The notes beneath the pieces were generated by a model. The model had not been told where the DNA came from, did no database searches, and was given only the letters and a program-made list of their open reading frames with translations. A program made the position numbers and the translations under genes. A stretch of DNA of 64,000 nt from JAUVXJ01 sp034411995 (GTDB lineage: Bacteria; Chloroflexota; Anaerolineae; UBA7937; B3-Chlor): NCBI GenBank assembly GCA_034411995.1, contig DAOUME010000011.1:1-64000 (forward strand), in the 5' to 3' direction. Position 1 is the stretch's first letter. Each line of letters starts with the position of its first letter. Of this stretch, positions 1 to 7,585 are shown piece by piece.

Positions 1-28
1 GTAGGGGCACGGCATGCCGTGCCCCTAC
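1..28. repeat. Perfect 28-bp palindrome
   Basis: The first 28 bases form a perfect inverted repeat with 14-bp arms (arm GTAGGGGCACGGCA). Short GC-rich palindromes of this type are often dispersed through Chloroflexota genomes, so it is probably a REP-like element rather than a terminator. It lies in the same open frame as the gene fragment that follows. Confidence 0.7.
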
Positions 29-159
29 CGGAAGCGTCCGAGGCGATCCGACGGGTGACCGGCCGCACCGAATGGATTCCAGTGCACTCAGTGTGCCTGG
101 GCGCGGGGAAGGATCCCGCCAAATCGATCTTCGGCGGCTTGCGGCCGTGGCGAGGATAG
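1..159 (+). CDS. C-terminal fragment of an unidentified protein (cut by window edge)
   Basis: Frame 1 is open from the window edge to TAG at 157-159, giving about 52 residues ending AKSIFGGLRPWRG. The residue mix from about residue 9 on (EASEAIRRVTGRTEWIPV and following) reads like normal protein, and the stop lies 4 bases before the cupin ATG, as expected for an operon partner. I do not recognise the family. The first nine codons are the palindromic repeat, so either the repeat sits inside the gene or the true gene starts within or after it. Coding status is an inference from spacing and composition only. Confidence 0.4.
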   Translation, partial: VGARHAVPLPEASEAIRRVTGRTEWIPVHSVCLGAGKDPAKSIFGGLRPWRG

Positions 160-163
160 CGTG

Positions 164-535
164 ATGAAATACAGGCCGGCGGGTTCTGGAGAAACCATCG
201 AGGAAGAGGACTACACCAAGACGGTCATCTTCTCGCCCGAGGATTTCGAGGGGCAGGGCTATCTGCTCCAGGTGGTGACGGTCCCTCCCCGGACCAGGCA
301 GCGCCTTCACCTCCACCGGCAGCAAACGGAGGTTTTCTACGTGCTGGAGGGGCGGGCCAGAATCGACATCGAGGGCGAGGAGTACCTGGCCCGGCCGGGA
401 GACGCCTTCATTTGTAGCCCAGGAGACAGACACAGCCTCTGGAACCAGACCGATGGCGACTTCAACCTGGCCGTGTTCAAGATCAACAAGCCAGAAGGGA
501 ACGACTCGGTGTGGCTGGAGGAAGAAAAGTCCTGA
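164..535 (+). CDS. Small cupin-domain protein
   Basis: This 123-residue protein is a single cupin barrel. Cupin motif 1 appears as HLHRQQTEVFYVLEG (His49, His51, Glu56) and motif 2 as PGDAFICSPGDRH (His90), so all four usual metal ligands are present. Substrate cannot be told; stand-alone cupins of this size include sugar isomerases, dioxygenases and sensor-like proteins. ATG at 164 is preferred to GTG at 161 because the next base pairs agree with cupin starts; GAGGATAG upstream is a modest ribosome binding site. It follows the upstream fragment by 4 bases, suggesting co-transcription. Confidence 0.8.
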   Translation: MKYRPAGSGETIEEEDYTKTVIFSPEDFEGQGYLLQVVTVPPRTRQRLHLHRQQTEVFYVLEGRARIDIEGEEYLARPGDAFICSPGDRHSLWNQTDGDFNLAVFKINKPEGNDSVWLEEEKS

Positions 536-622
536 GCGCCGTGGTTCACTTCCGTGCTGGGAGCGCAGGTCCAGAGGCGCCGTCCAGGAAGAAGGAGAGC
601 ACGACGACGGAAGGAGGAAACA

Positions 623-1085
623 GTGGATCGCATCATCCATCGGCGTGCCCATCTGGGATGTGCGCCGGGCGTTCCAGATGTTCACTGTCAGCCAACAGGT
701 CCAGTCCTGGCTGGCGCCCTCGGCGAACGTCGAGCCGGAGGAAGGCGGCAGCTATGAGCTGTTCTGGGATCTGGAGAACAGAGAGCAAGATAGCACCATC
801 GGCTGCCGGGTGACGGCCATCGAGGAGGATAGGCTCCTGTCCTTCGAGTGGAAGGGACCCAGGCAGTTTCAGCACTTCATGAACGATGCCGATCCCCTGA
901 CCCACGTGGTCGTGTCCTTTTTCCCCAGCTCTGCGGGATGGGCAGGCCCGACGGAGGTGCACCTGGTCCATTCAGGCTGGAGGGGCTCCCCCGAGTGGGA
1001 GGAGGCCAGGCGGTGGTTTGAGCGGGCCTGGAGCGTCGCTCTGGAGGAGCTGGAGCGGCAGATCGACGACCTGGCAGAGAGATAG
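623..1085 (+). pseudogene. SRPBCC (START-like/AHSA1) protein, apparent +1 frameshift
   Basis: An AGGAGG at 612-617 precedes GTG 623, which reads VDRIIHRRAHLGCAPG. The rest of the protein (FQMFTVSQQVQSWLAPS, then EGGSYELFWD, and VEVHLVHSGW-like core TEVHLVHSGW) is in the next frame and runs to 1085. Joining the two frames near the GGG run at 667-669 gives a complete SRPBCC protein of about 153 residues; removing one G restores the frame. The family folds into a hydrophobic-cavity helix-grip domain that binds lipids or small molecules. The break may be real or a sequencing indel. The domain call is good; the repair is inference. Confidence 0.6.
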
Positions 1086-1102
1086 GAGATGGGAGGCGGT
1101 CC

Positions 1103-1435
1103 ATGATCGTAGCCACGACGCCGAGTATCGAGGGTAAGAAGGCGATCGAGTACCTGGGTCTGGTATCCGGGGAGGCCATTCTGGGAGCGAACATCTTCAA
1201 GGACCTCTTTGCGGGCATCCGCGACATCGTGGGTGGCCGGTCGGGAGCGTACGAGGAGGAGTTGCGCAGGGCGAAGCAGCTCGCCGTGGACGAGATGGTG
1301 GCGCACGCGGAGGGGCTGGGGGCCAACGCCGTGGTGGGAGTAGATCTGGACTACGAGACCATTGGCGTTGGTTCTACGGGAAACATGCTGATGGTCAGCG
1401 CGAGCGGCACGGCGGTGGTCCTAGAGGGGCGGTGA
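1103..1435 (+). CDS. YbjQ/UPF0145 family protein
   Basis: The 110-residue protein matches the YbjQ (UPF0145, putative heavy-metal-binding) family over its whole length. It has the typical core GLVSGEAILGANIFKDLF and the C-terminal GANAVVGVDLDYE, with a closing hydrophobic strand. Members form pentameric rings and have no firmly established function. ATG 1103 follows GGGAGGCGG. It starts 17 bases after the SRPBCC gene, so cupin, SRPBCC and YbjQ genes probably share a transcript. Confidence 0.85.
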   Translation: MIVATTPSIEGKKAIEYLGLVSGEAILGANIFKDLFAGIRDIVGGRSGAYEEELRRAKQLAVDEMVAHAEGLGANAVVGVDLDYETIGVGSTGNMLMVSASGTAVVLEGR

Positions 1436-1504
1436 GCCCCCGCTGGGTCGCCACTACTGGTCGGTGACCCGCCTCCTACCCAGGACAAAGGAAAGGGAAA
1501 GCCC

Positions 1505-2896
1505 ATGGAAGAGTACGACGTGATCGTCATCGGGTCAGGTGCCGGTATGAACGTAGCCTCCAGGGCCGTGCAGGCCGGCAAGAGGGTCGCCGTCGTCGAA
1601 CGTGGCTCGATGGGCGGAACGTGCCTCAACACTGGCTGCATACCATCGAAGATCCTCATCTATCCCGCTGACGTGATCCGCGAACTCCAGGATGCCAGAG
1701 AGATCGGCGTGCAAGGCGCCATCACCAATGTGGACTTCCCGCTCATCATGCGGCGCATGCGCTCCTTCGTGGCGACGGACAGGGAGCAGATGGAAGAGGG
1801 CGCGTCCATGGTGGAGAGCCTGAGAATCTACCGCGACACTGGTGAGTTCGTGGGTGACTACCGGCTGAAGGTGGGCGAGGAGACGATCACCGCGCCCAGG
1901 ATCGTGATCGCCTCTGGTGCGCGGGCGCTGGTGCCGCCCATCGAGGGGTTGGAGGAGGTGGGGTACATCGACCACGTCTCGGTCCTCTCTCTGGAGACCA
2001 TGCCGGAGAGCCTAATCATCATCGGGGGCGGCTACATCGCCTGTGAGTACGGTCACTTCTTCTCGGCTCTGGGGACGAAGGTGACGGTCCTGGAGATGAT
2101 GCCCCGGCTGCTGCTGGGCGAGGATCCAGAGATCTCGGAAGTGGTAAGAGGTCGCCTTTCCAGGTACGCGGAGGTTCACACCGGACACAAAGTGGTGAAG
2201 GTGGAGAAGAGAGAGGGGTTTAAGGCTGTCATAGCCGTAGATGACGAGAGCGGCGAGGAGCGTCAGTTCGTCGCCGAAGAGGTCATGCTGGCAGCCGGCG
2301 TGCGCTCGAACGCCGACCTGCTGAAGCCCGAGATGACAGGGGTCGAAACCGACGACCACGGCTGGATCAAGACAGACCAGTATCTCCAGACGACGAAAAG
2401 GGACATCTGGGCGTTGGGAGATGCCACGGGCAGGTTCATGTTCAGGCACACCGCCAACTACGAGGCAGAGGTGGTGTGGATCAACGCCTTCACCGAGCAC
2501 AAGCACCAGGTTGACTACCACGCTGTACCCCACGCAGTGTACGGCTACCCACAGGTGGGGGCTGTGGGACTGACGGAGGAGCAGGCTAGGGAAGTGGGCC
2601 ACGAGATCCTGGTGGGCAGGGCCCGCTACATGGACGTCACCAAAGGGTACGCCATGGGTGAAGAAGACGGCATGGTCAAAGTGGTCGTGGAGCAAGGGAG
2701 CGGCAGGATCCTGGGTTGCCACATAGTGGGGCCTCACGCGGCGATCCTGGTACAGCAGATAGTCTACCTGATGAACGCCGGGGAGCGGGACTACGTGCCG
2801 CTGGCCGATTCGCAGGTCATCCACCCTGCTCTCAGCGAGGTGGTGCTCAACGCCTTCAGCAACCTGGCGCCGCCCGGACACGTGCATGCCCATTAA
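1505..2896 (+). CDS. Pyridine nucleotide-disulfide oxidoreductase (dihydrolipoamide dehydrogenase type)
   Basis: The protein is a 463-residue class I flavoprotein disulfide reductase. The N-terminal FAD-binding IGSGAGMNVA is at residues 9-18. The redox disulfide is in GGTCLNTGCIPSK (Cys40, Cys45). A second Rossmann motif, IIIGGGYIACEYG, begins near residue 171. The C-terminal HPALSE (His440, Glu445) supplies the catalytic base dyad, so the enzyme should be active. Lipoamide dehydrogenase or mycothione-reductase-like activity is plausible; no 2-oxoacid dehydrogenase E1/E2 genes are nearby, so the substrate is open. ATG 1505 follows GGAAAGGGAAAG. Confidence 0.85.
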   Translation: MEEYDVIVIGSGAGMNVASRAVQAGKRVAVVERGSMGGTCLNTGCIPSKILIYPADVIRELQDAREIGVQGAITNVDFPLIMRRMRSFVATDREQMEEGASMVESLRIYRDTGEFVGDYRLKVGEETITAPRIVIASGARALVPPIEGLEEVGYIDHVSVLSLETMPESLIIIGGGYIACEYGHFFSALGTKVTVLEMMPRLLLGEDPEISEVVRGRLSRYAEVHTGHKVVKVEKREGFKAVIAVDDESGEERQFVAEEVMLAAGVRSNADLLKPEMTGVETDDHGWIKTDQYLQTTKRDIWALGDATGRFMFRHTANYEAEVVWINAFTEHKHQVDYHAVPHAVYGYPQVGAVGLTEEQAREVGHEILVGRARYMDVTKGYAMGEEDGMVKVVVEQGSGRILGCHIVGPHAAILVQQIVYLMNAGERDYVPLADSQVIHPALSEVVLNAFSNLAPPGHVHAH

Positions 2897-2929
2897 GAAA
2901 AAGCGCCGGAGGGCAGCCGGTCCCGCATC

Positions 2930-2958
2930 TTGACGACGACGAAAACTCGTAGTATACT
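2930..2958 (+). promoter_or_regulatory. Promoter for the 3038 PEP-CTERM gene
   Basis: TTGACG (2930-2935) and TATACT (2953-2958) are separated by 17 bases. The -10 lies inside the 10-bp palindrome TAGTATACTA (2950-2959). The start codon is about 80 bases downstream. Confidence 0.75.
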
Positions 2959-3037
2959 ATGTCAAGCGTGTGCGGTTGATGGCGTTTTTCGACAGGGACA
3001 CGTGCACAAAGCGGTCTAGAAATCAAGGGGGGTAACT

Positions 3038-3511
3038 ATGAAAGGCAGACTATTCGGTATCGCGACTCTACTGGCCCTCGTCCTGCTTTTCGGTGGGGTG
3101 AGCGTGGCCATCGCCGGACCTCAGGCAATTATGGGGCAGCCAGAGGTGACCGTGGATCCCACTGCGGGCTACTTCGGGCAGGTGTTCGACATCACCTGCG
3201 GCGAGTTCTACCCTGGGGACTCGGTGACGCAGAGTTTCTATTACCCCAACGGCAGCCTGGCCGCGAGCTTCAACATGACCTCCGATGTCAACGGCAACGC
3301 AGCCTGCAAGGACTGGGTGGCGGACCCCAATGATCCAACAGGCGTGTACAAGGTCGTCATTAGCGGGGTGGAATCGGGCGAGGACGAGGCGACCTTCGAG
3401 ATCCTGGGCGCGGAGTTCGTCCCGGAGCCAGGGTCGGTCTTGCTCCTGGGAAGCGGCCTGATGGGTCTGGCGGGGTACGCTGGTCTGCGATACCGGGGCT
3501 GGCGTTCATAG
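3038..3511 (+). CDS. Secreted protein with PEP-CTERM-type sorting signal
   Basis: The 157-residue protein starts with a signal peptide (residues 1 to about 26, ending SVAIA). The C-terminus carries VPEPGSVLLLGSG, a short hydrophobic helix (GLMGLAGYAGL) and a basic tail RYRGWRS. This is the tripartite PEP-CTERM layout recognised by exosortases. The central part (about residues 35-125) looks like a beta-sandwich domain with FDITCGEFYPGDSV and no catalytic motif. ATG 3038 follows a strong AAGGGGGG. It is the first of five such proteins in the window; no exosortase gene is present here. Confidence 0.75.
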   Translation: MKGRLFGIATLLALVLLFGGVSVAIAGPQAIMGQPEVTVDPTAGYFGQVFDITCGEFYPGDSVTQSFYYPNGSLAASFNMTSDVNGNAACKDWVADPNDPTGVYKVVISGVESGEDEATFEILGAEFVPEPGSVLLLGSGLMGLAGYAGLRYRGWRS

Positions 3512-3557
3512 GTCCTTCTCACCACAGACATCGCCAACCTAACGCTACTGAATCCGC

Positions 3558-3588
3558 GAGGCGGGCAGGGCTCATTCCTGGCCGCCTC
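3558..3588 (+). terminator. Hairpin terminator after 3038 gene
   Basis: GAGGCGG..CAGG pairs with CCTG.CCGCCTC around a 7-base loop, giving a long GC-rich stem 47 bases past the stop codon. The following T-run is poor (CTGCTTTG). Confidence 0.45.
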
Positions 3589-3789
3589 CTGCTTTGAAGG
3601 GGCTGGTCATTGGTGCATCTGCCCATCCCCACAGGCTTGACCTCCTCCTTTGGCGCGCGTGTAGTCCTTGCACCCGGTGACCTTCTTGACCAACAACGAC
3701 CACGCGTAGACCCGTGAGCCAAGGTCGGGCCAACGCTCGGTGTGCGAAGAAGGACGGCAGGCAGATGATCCAGGCAGGGGGGTGACGAG

Positions 3790-4350
3790 GTGAGGAAGAC
3801 TGGACTGAAGGCTCTGTGTCTGGCCCTGGTGCTCCTGGCGTGGGCCTGTGGCACAGCGCTGGCCCAACTGAGTTTGAGCATCGAGCCACGGTGCGTGGAG
3901 TGCTGCCCTGCGCCGTGGTTGGAGCCCTGCCCTCAGTGCGCGGCGTTCGTGGTCTCCCGCGGCTGGGAGCCTGGTGAGAGGCTGACTCTGGTGCTGACGG
4001 GGCCAGGACCCGCCGGTCCCTTCGGCACGGGGATACTGTCCGCTGACGATAGCGAACGGCTCGAATTTCAGCTCATCTTCTTGTGCGAGAACCCGTGGCT
4101 GGACGAGGAGGCCACCGCCAGCTCGGGGGAGGAGTACTGGTGGATACACCCCTCTTGGCAACCCTCGGACCATGGACAGTGGATGCTCAAGGTCAGCGGC
4201 GCGTCGGGCTCCACGGCAGGGCACCTTCGTTTTGCTGAGGATTGCGCTGTCCCCACGTTCGTCCCGGAATGGGGCAGTCTGTTACTGCTGGGGAGCGGCG
4301 CGGCGGGACTGGGAGGATACGTGACCCTGCGCAGAGGGCGGCGACGGTGA
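3790..4350 (+). CDS. Secreted Cys-rich protein with degenerate PEP-CTERM tail
   Basis: The 186-residue protein begins at GTG 3790 with a signal peptide (residues 1 to about 25, ending GTALA). The mature N-terminus has the cysteine cluster RCVECCPAPW then CPQC. The tail VPEWGSLLLLGSG plus hydrophobic GAAGLGGYVTL plus RRGRRR follows the PEP-CTERM layout, but the PEP Pro is Trp. The CxxC near the mature N-terminus resembles the three paralogues at 34.3-36.4 kb. It may be a structural or adhesion protein at the cell surface. The start is uncertain; GACGAGGTG gives a weak ribosome site. Confidence 0.65.
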   Translation: MRKTGLKALCLALVLLAWACGTALAQLSLSIEPRCVECCPAPWLEPCPQCAAFVVSRGWEPGERLTLVLTGPGPAGPFGTGILSADDSERLEFQLIFLCENPWLDEEATASSGEEYWWIHPSWQPSDHGQWMLKVSGASGSTAGHLRFAEDCAVPTFVPEWGSLLLLGSGAAGLGGYVTLRRGRRR

Positions 4351-4390
4351 GAGGTCTCGGTGCTGCGAGAGTCGTGTCTGCGGGGAGGTC

Positions 4391-6112
4391 CTAGGCCTTC
4401 CCGCTTTTCAGTCTGCGGAGGAGTTCTGCGCAGGTGAGGCTGTTGGCCACGTTGGCGGGCTCGGCCCAGCCACGGCGCGCGGTAACCACCCCGAATCTCA
4501 TCACCCCGAGACCCTCGGCGTGGTGAGCGTCGCTGCCCAGGGTCAGCACGGCCCCCGCCTTGATCGCCCTGCGGGCCAGTTCTCCGTCCAGGTCCAGCCG
4601 GTTGGGCTGGGCGTTGACCTCCAGCATCGTTCCTGTCCTGACCGCTTCGCTCAGCACGGCCTCGACGTCCAGTTCCACGCTGTCACGTTGGCCCAGCAGC
4701 CTGCCTGTGGGGTGGGCGATGATGTCCACGTGGGGGCTGTGCATGGCGGTGAGAATCCGCTCGGTCATTCTGGCCTTGTCCTGGCGCAGGCCCAGGTGCA
4801 CGGAGGCCACTACCAGGTCGAACTGTTCAAGAACGTCGTCCGGCAAATCCAGACCGCCGTCGGTCCTGATCTCCAACTCCACTCCTGAGAGCACCCTGAA
4901 GGGGGCCAGTCTCTCGTTGAGCGCTTCGATTTCCCTTCGCTGTCGCGCGAAACCCTCGGCGTTCACTCCTCCGGCCACTCCCAGCCCCTGGCTGTGGTCC
5001 GTGATGGCCAGGTACTGGTAGCCGCGGGCCCTGGCGGCCAGCGCCATCTCCTCCACGGTATCGGCCCCGTCGCTGTAGACGGTGTGGGTGTGGAGATCGC
5101 CGCTGACCTGGTCGTCCGTAATCAGGTGAGGAAGTGCTCCCTGTTGCGCCGCTTCCAGCTCACCCCTCGCCTCTCTCAGTTCTGGCGGAATCCACTCCAG
5201 ACCCAGGGTGCCGTACACCTCCTCCTCGGTGGCGCAGGAGGTGATGGTGCCATCCTCGTGGTGGAAGCCATACTCACTGAGGCTGAGGCCCTGACGACGG
5301 GCCAGGCCACGAAGCTCGGTGTTGTGCTCCTTGGAGCCGGTGAAGTGCTGGAGCAGCGAGCCGTAGTGCGTTTCGTCCAGCACCATCAGGTCCACCTGAA
5401 GGCCGCTGTCGAGGTGCACGGTGGCCTTGTTGTCACCGTGGGAGCGTACCTCGGCGACCTGGAGCAGAGAAACGAAGTAATCCACGACTTGCTGCGGTTG
5501 AGGCGACGCTGCCAGGATATCGATGTCGCCTACCGTCGGTGCGCAGCGACGCAGGCTTCCGGCGGGCGTCACCCCGTGAGCGACGGGGCACTCGGCGAGC
5601 GCTTTCACGATCTCGTCGGCCACCGGCAGGGCCGTAGCCAGGAGGTAGCGACCAGAGATGCGGTGCAGCATCTGGATGCCCTCGAGGATGCGCTCCTCTG
5701 ATTTGGCGCCCAGCCCCTTGAGCTCGCGCAGTCTATGCTGGTGCGCTGCGGCCTCCACGTCAGGGATGCTCACCAGGCCCAGCTCCTTGTACAGGAGGTT
5801 GACCGTGCGCGGGCCGACGCCAGGGATGCCGAGCAGAGAGAGTACGCCGTCGGGGATCTCCTCCTTCAAGCGCTCGTAGAACTCCAGTCGACCTGTGCGC
5901 AGTAGCTCGTCCACCTTGCCGGCGATGGCCTTGCCCACCCCTGGTATCTCCTCCAGCCGTCCCTCGTCCCGCAGGGTGACCATCTCCTCGGGATAGTGGG
6001 CGATCTCCTCTGCCGCCCTGCGGTAGGCACGCACGCGGTACCACTCTTCGCCCTTGACGTCCAACATCTCGGCGATGTCGGAGAAGACCTGTGCGATCTC
6101 GGTGTTGTCCAT
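4391..6112 (-). CDS. polX: DNA polymerase/3'-5' exonuclease PolX
   Basis: This 573-residue protein fuses a family X DNA polymerase (about residues 1-315) to a PHP phosphoesterase domain (about 335-565). The polymerase part has helix-hairpin-helix segments (EEIPGVGKAIAGKV and LGIPGVGPRTV) and the nucleotidyltransferase acidic motif VGDIDIL. The PHP part shows DLHTHTVYSDG, AITDHS and LGSDAHH, the metal-binding residues of the exonuclease. Length agrees with bacterial PolX, which acts in base excision repair gap filling. The ATG at 6112 is chosen because homologues start with MDNTEIA-like sequence; the 27 codons upstream are atypical. Confidence 0.92.
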   Translation of the reverse strand: MDNTEIAQVFSDIAEMLDVKGEEWYRVRAYRRAAEEIAHYPEEMVTLRDEGRLEEIPGVGKAIAGKVDELLRTGRLEFYERLKEEIPDGVLSLLGIPGVGPRTVNLLYKELGLVSIPDVEAAAHQHRLRELKGLGAKSEERILEGIQMLHRISGRYLLATALPVADEIVKALAECPVAHGVTPAGSLRRCAPTVGDIDILAASPQPQQVVDYFVSLLQVAEVRSHGDNKATVHLDSGLQVDLMVLDETHYGSLLQHFTGSKEHNTELRGLARRQGLSLSEYGFHHEDGTITSCATEEEVYGTLGLEWIPPELREARGELEAAQQGALPHLITDDQVSGDLHTHTVYSDGADTVEEMALAARARGYQYLAITDHSQGLGVAGGVNAEGFARQRREIEALNERLAPFRVLSGVELEIRTDGGLDLPDDVLEQFDLVVASVHLGLRQDKARMTERILTAMHSPHVDIIAHPTGRLLGQRDSVELDVEAVLSEAVRTGTMLEVNAQPNRLDLDGELARRAIKAGAVLTLGSDAHHAEGLGVMRFGVVTARRGWAEPANVANSLTCAELLRRLKSGKA

Positions 6113-6191
6113 GGCGTGCTTGTCCACCGGCTTCCTCCCGGACAGGGGTCGGAGAGAGTCTCCTCGGACCTGATGCTGGCTACCCTCGTGC

Positions 6192-6200
6192 ATTATATCA
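6192..6200 (-). promoter_or_regulatory. Extended -10 promoter for polX
   Basis: On the minus strand the bases read TGATATAAT (-10 hexamer at 6197-6192), an extended -10 element about 80 bases upstream of the polX ATG. No convincing -35 box is visible. Confidence 0.5.
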
Positions 6201-6327
6201 CAAGTGCCAGAGAGGAGATGAGTCAGGAGAGAGGTTCGATTCTGTGGGGGCGCGGTGCCCCGGGGCCAGACCTGAGAGCGTGCCCGGAGGGCCTGGTCTC
6301 CCGTCTGGGGGACCCGTGCCAGGTGGA

Positions 6328-6356
6328 TTGCCGGGAAGCCGGGTGTGTGGTATAAT
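6328..6356 (+). promoter_or_regulatory. Promoter for the 39-residue membrane peptide
   Basis: TTGCCG (6328-6333) and a perfect TATAAT (6351-6356) are 17 bases apart, with TGG just before the -10. The next start codon with a ribosome site is GTG 6408. Confidence 0.7.
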
Positions 6357-6407
6357 GAACGTATCCCGCTCTTCGTGAGGGCTCAGGCTGGAGAGAGGAG
6401 GACGACG

Positions 6408-6527
6408 GTGGAAGACAACATAGGGATCCAGCAGTGGATGGTACTGGCGTTTCTGTTCTTCCTGGACATGGTCGTCTTGGGCTGCCTCTTCCTCATTGCC
6501 ATGAACAAGATCTACCTCTTGCCTTAG
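6408..6527 (+). CDS. 39-residue single-pass membrane peptide
   Basis: GTG 6408 is preceded by a full AGGAGG (6396-6401, spacing 6) and by a near-consensus promoter. The peptide has a short polar N-terminus (VEDNIGIQQW) and one hydrophobic helix of about 24 residues ending with the positive MNKIYLLP tail. I do not recognise a family. The good promoter, ribosome site and clean membrane helix argue for a real small protein, though conservation cannot be checked here. It is convergent with the BrkB-type gene, whose end lies 27 bases downstream. Confidence 0.55.
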   Translation: MEDNIGIQQWMVLAFLFFLDMVVLGCLFLIAMNKIYLLP

Positions 6528-6554
6528 GGCAACCCGTTCTCCCCCGAAGACGCT

Positions 6555-7514
6555 TCATCTCCTCTCGGGCTCGACGTAGAGCACAGGTGGCGCTTCCCCT
6601 CGCCGTCTTCTGGCGTACTGCACCGTGAACTCCGCGCCCAGCAGGATGATCAGCCCGCTGATGTAGGACCATAGCAGCAGGGCGATCACCGCCCCCAACG
6701 ATCCATAGACCAGGTTGTAGGTAGCGAAGCTGGCGAGATAGATGGTGAATCCGTTCTTGGCTACCTCCCACGAGAAGCTGGCCAGGAATGCGCCAGGGAG
6801 TACCTCGCTCCAGGTTACCCTGGCGGAGGGAAGCACCGCGTAGAGGAAGGAGAAGAGCAACACCGTGAAGATGTAGGGCAGCACCCGCGAGGCCAGGTCC
6901 ATCAGCGAGAGTACGCTGATGGGCGTTCCAGGGAACAACACTCGGGTCAGCCTGGCCACCACTTCGATGGCCGCTGTGGACAGCAAAGACAGAGAGAAGA
7001 GCAAGGAGACGAGCAGGACCAGCCCAGCGGCCAGGGCTCTTTCCGCCCAGGCTGGGCGGGGCCGTCGGAGGTCCCAGGCCAGGTTGATGGCTCTGCTGAG
7101 GCTGCCAAAGACACCAGAGGCGGCCCAGACGAATCCTACCACGCCGATGACGCTGGCTGTCCCTCTCAGTTGCAGCACCCGCTCGATATTCTTCTGGACG
7201 AGCTCCGTGGCGAAGGGCAGGTAGGTGCCCACGGCGGTCAGGGCTGCCTCCTGCGCCCCTTGCGAATCCAGCACGAAGCTGCCCAGGGAGATGAGGAGCA
7301 GGGTAAGGGGAAAGACGGAGAAAAGGGTGTAGTAGGCGATGGCGGCGGCGTTGGCATTGCCCTGATGGCTGAGAAACCCTTTGAACGCGCGCTCACCAAC
7401 CCCCAGCCAGCCGTTGCTTCGGGCGTCGAGGCGGACCCAGACGCGCACCAGCTTCAGCCTGGTTTCCCAGACGATGTCGTTCCAGCGCTGGAAGGCTGAG
7501 GATAGTCGATTCAT
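6555..7514 (-). CDS. YihY/BrkB-family membrane protein
   Basis: The protein of about 319 residues has the YihY/BrkB (formerly ribonuclease BN) pattern. AAAIAYYTLFSVFPLTLLL forms the first transmembrane helix, followed by five more helices; the family hallmark GAVIALLLWSYISGLIILLGAEF lies near the C-terminus. The tail is basic (ARRRRGE) and probably cytoplasmic. The family's role is unsettled; transport or envelope roles have been suggested. The start is uncertain: ATG 7514 (MNRLSSAF) is preferred, but ATG 7541 is in frame and neither has a strong ribosome site. Confidence 0.8.
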   Translation of the reverse strand: MNRLSSAFQRWNDIVWETRLKLVRVWVRLDARSNGWLGVGERAFKGFLSHQGNANAAAIAYYTLFSVFPLTLLLISLGSFVLDSQGAQEAALTAVGTYLPFATELVQKNIERVLQLRGTASVIGVVGFVWAASGVFGSLSRAINLAWDLRRPRPAWAERALAAGLVLLVSLLFSLSLLSTAAIEVVARLTRVLFPGTPISVLSLMDLASRVLPYIFTVLLFSFLYAVLPSARVTWSEVLPGAFLASFSWEVAKNGFTIYLASFATYNLVYGSLGAVIALLLWSYISGLIILLGAEFTVQYARRRRGEAPPVLYVEPERR

Positions 7515-7585
7515 CTCTGGAAACTCTGGTGTGCCAGCCATTCTAGGGCATAGCCAGGGCAAAGTCAAAAGGCGTGGGGGGAGGA

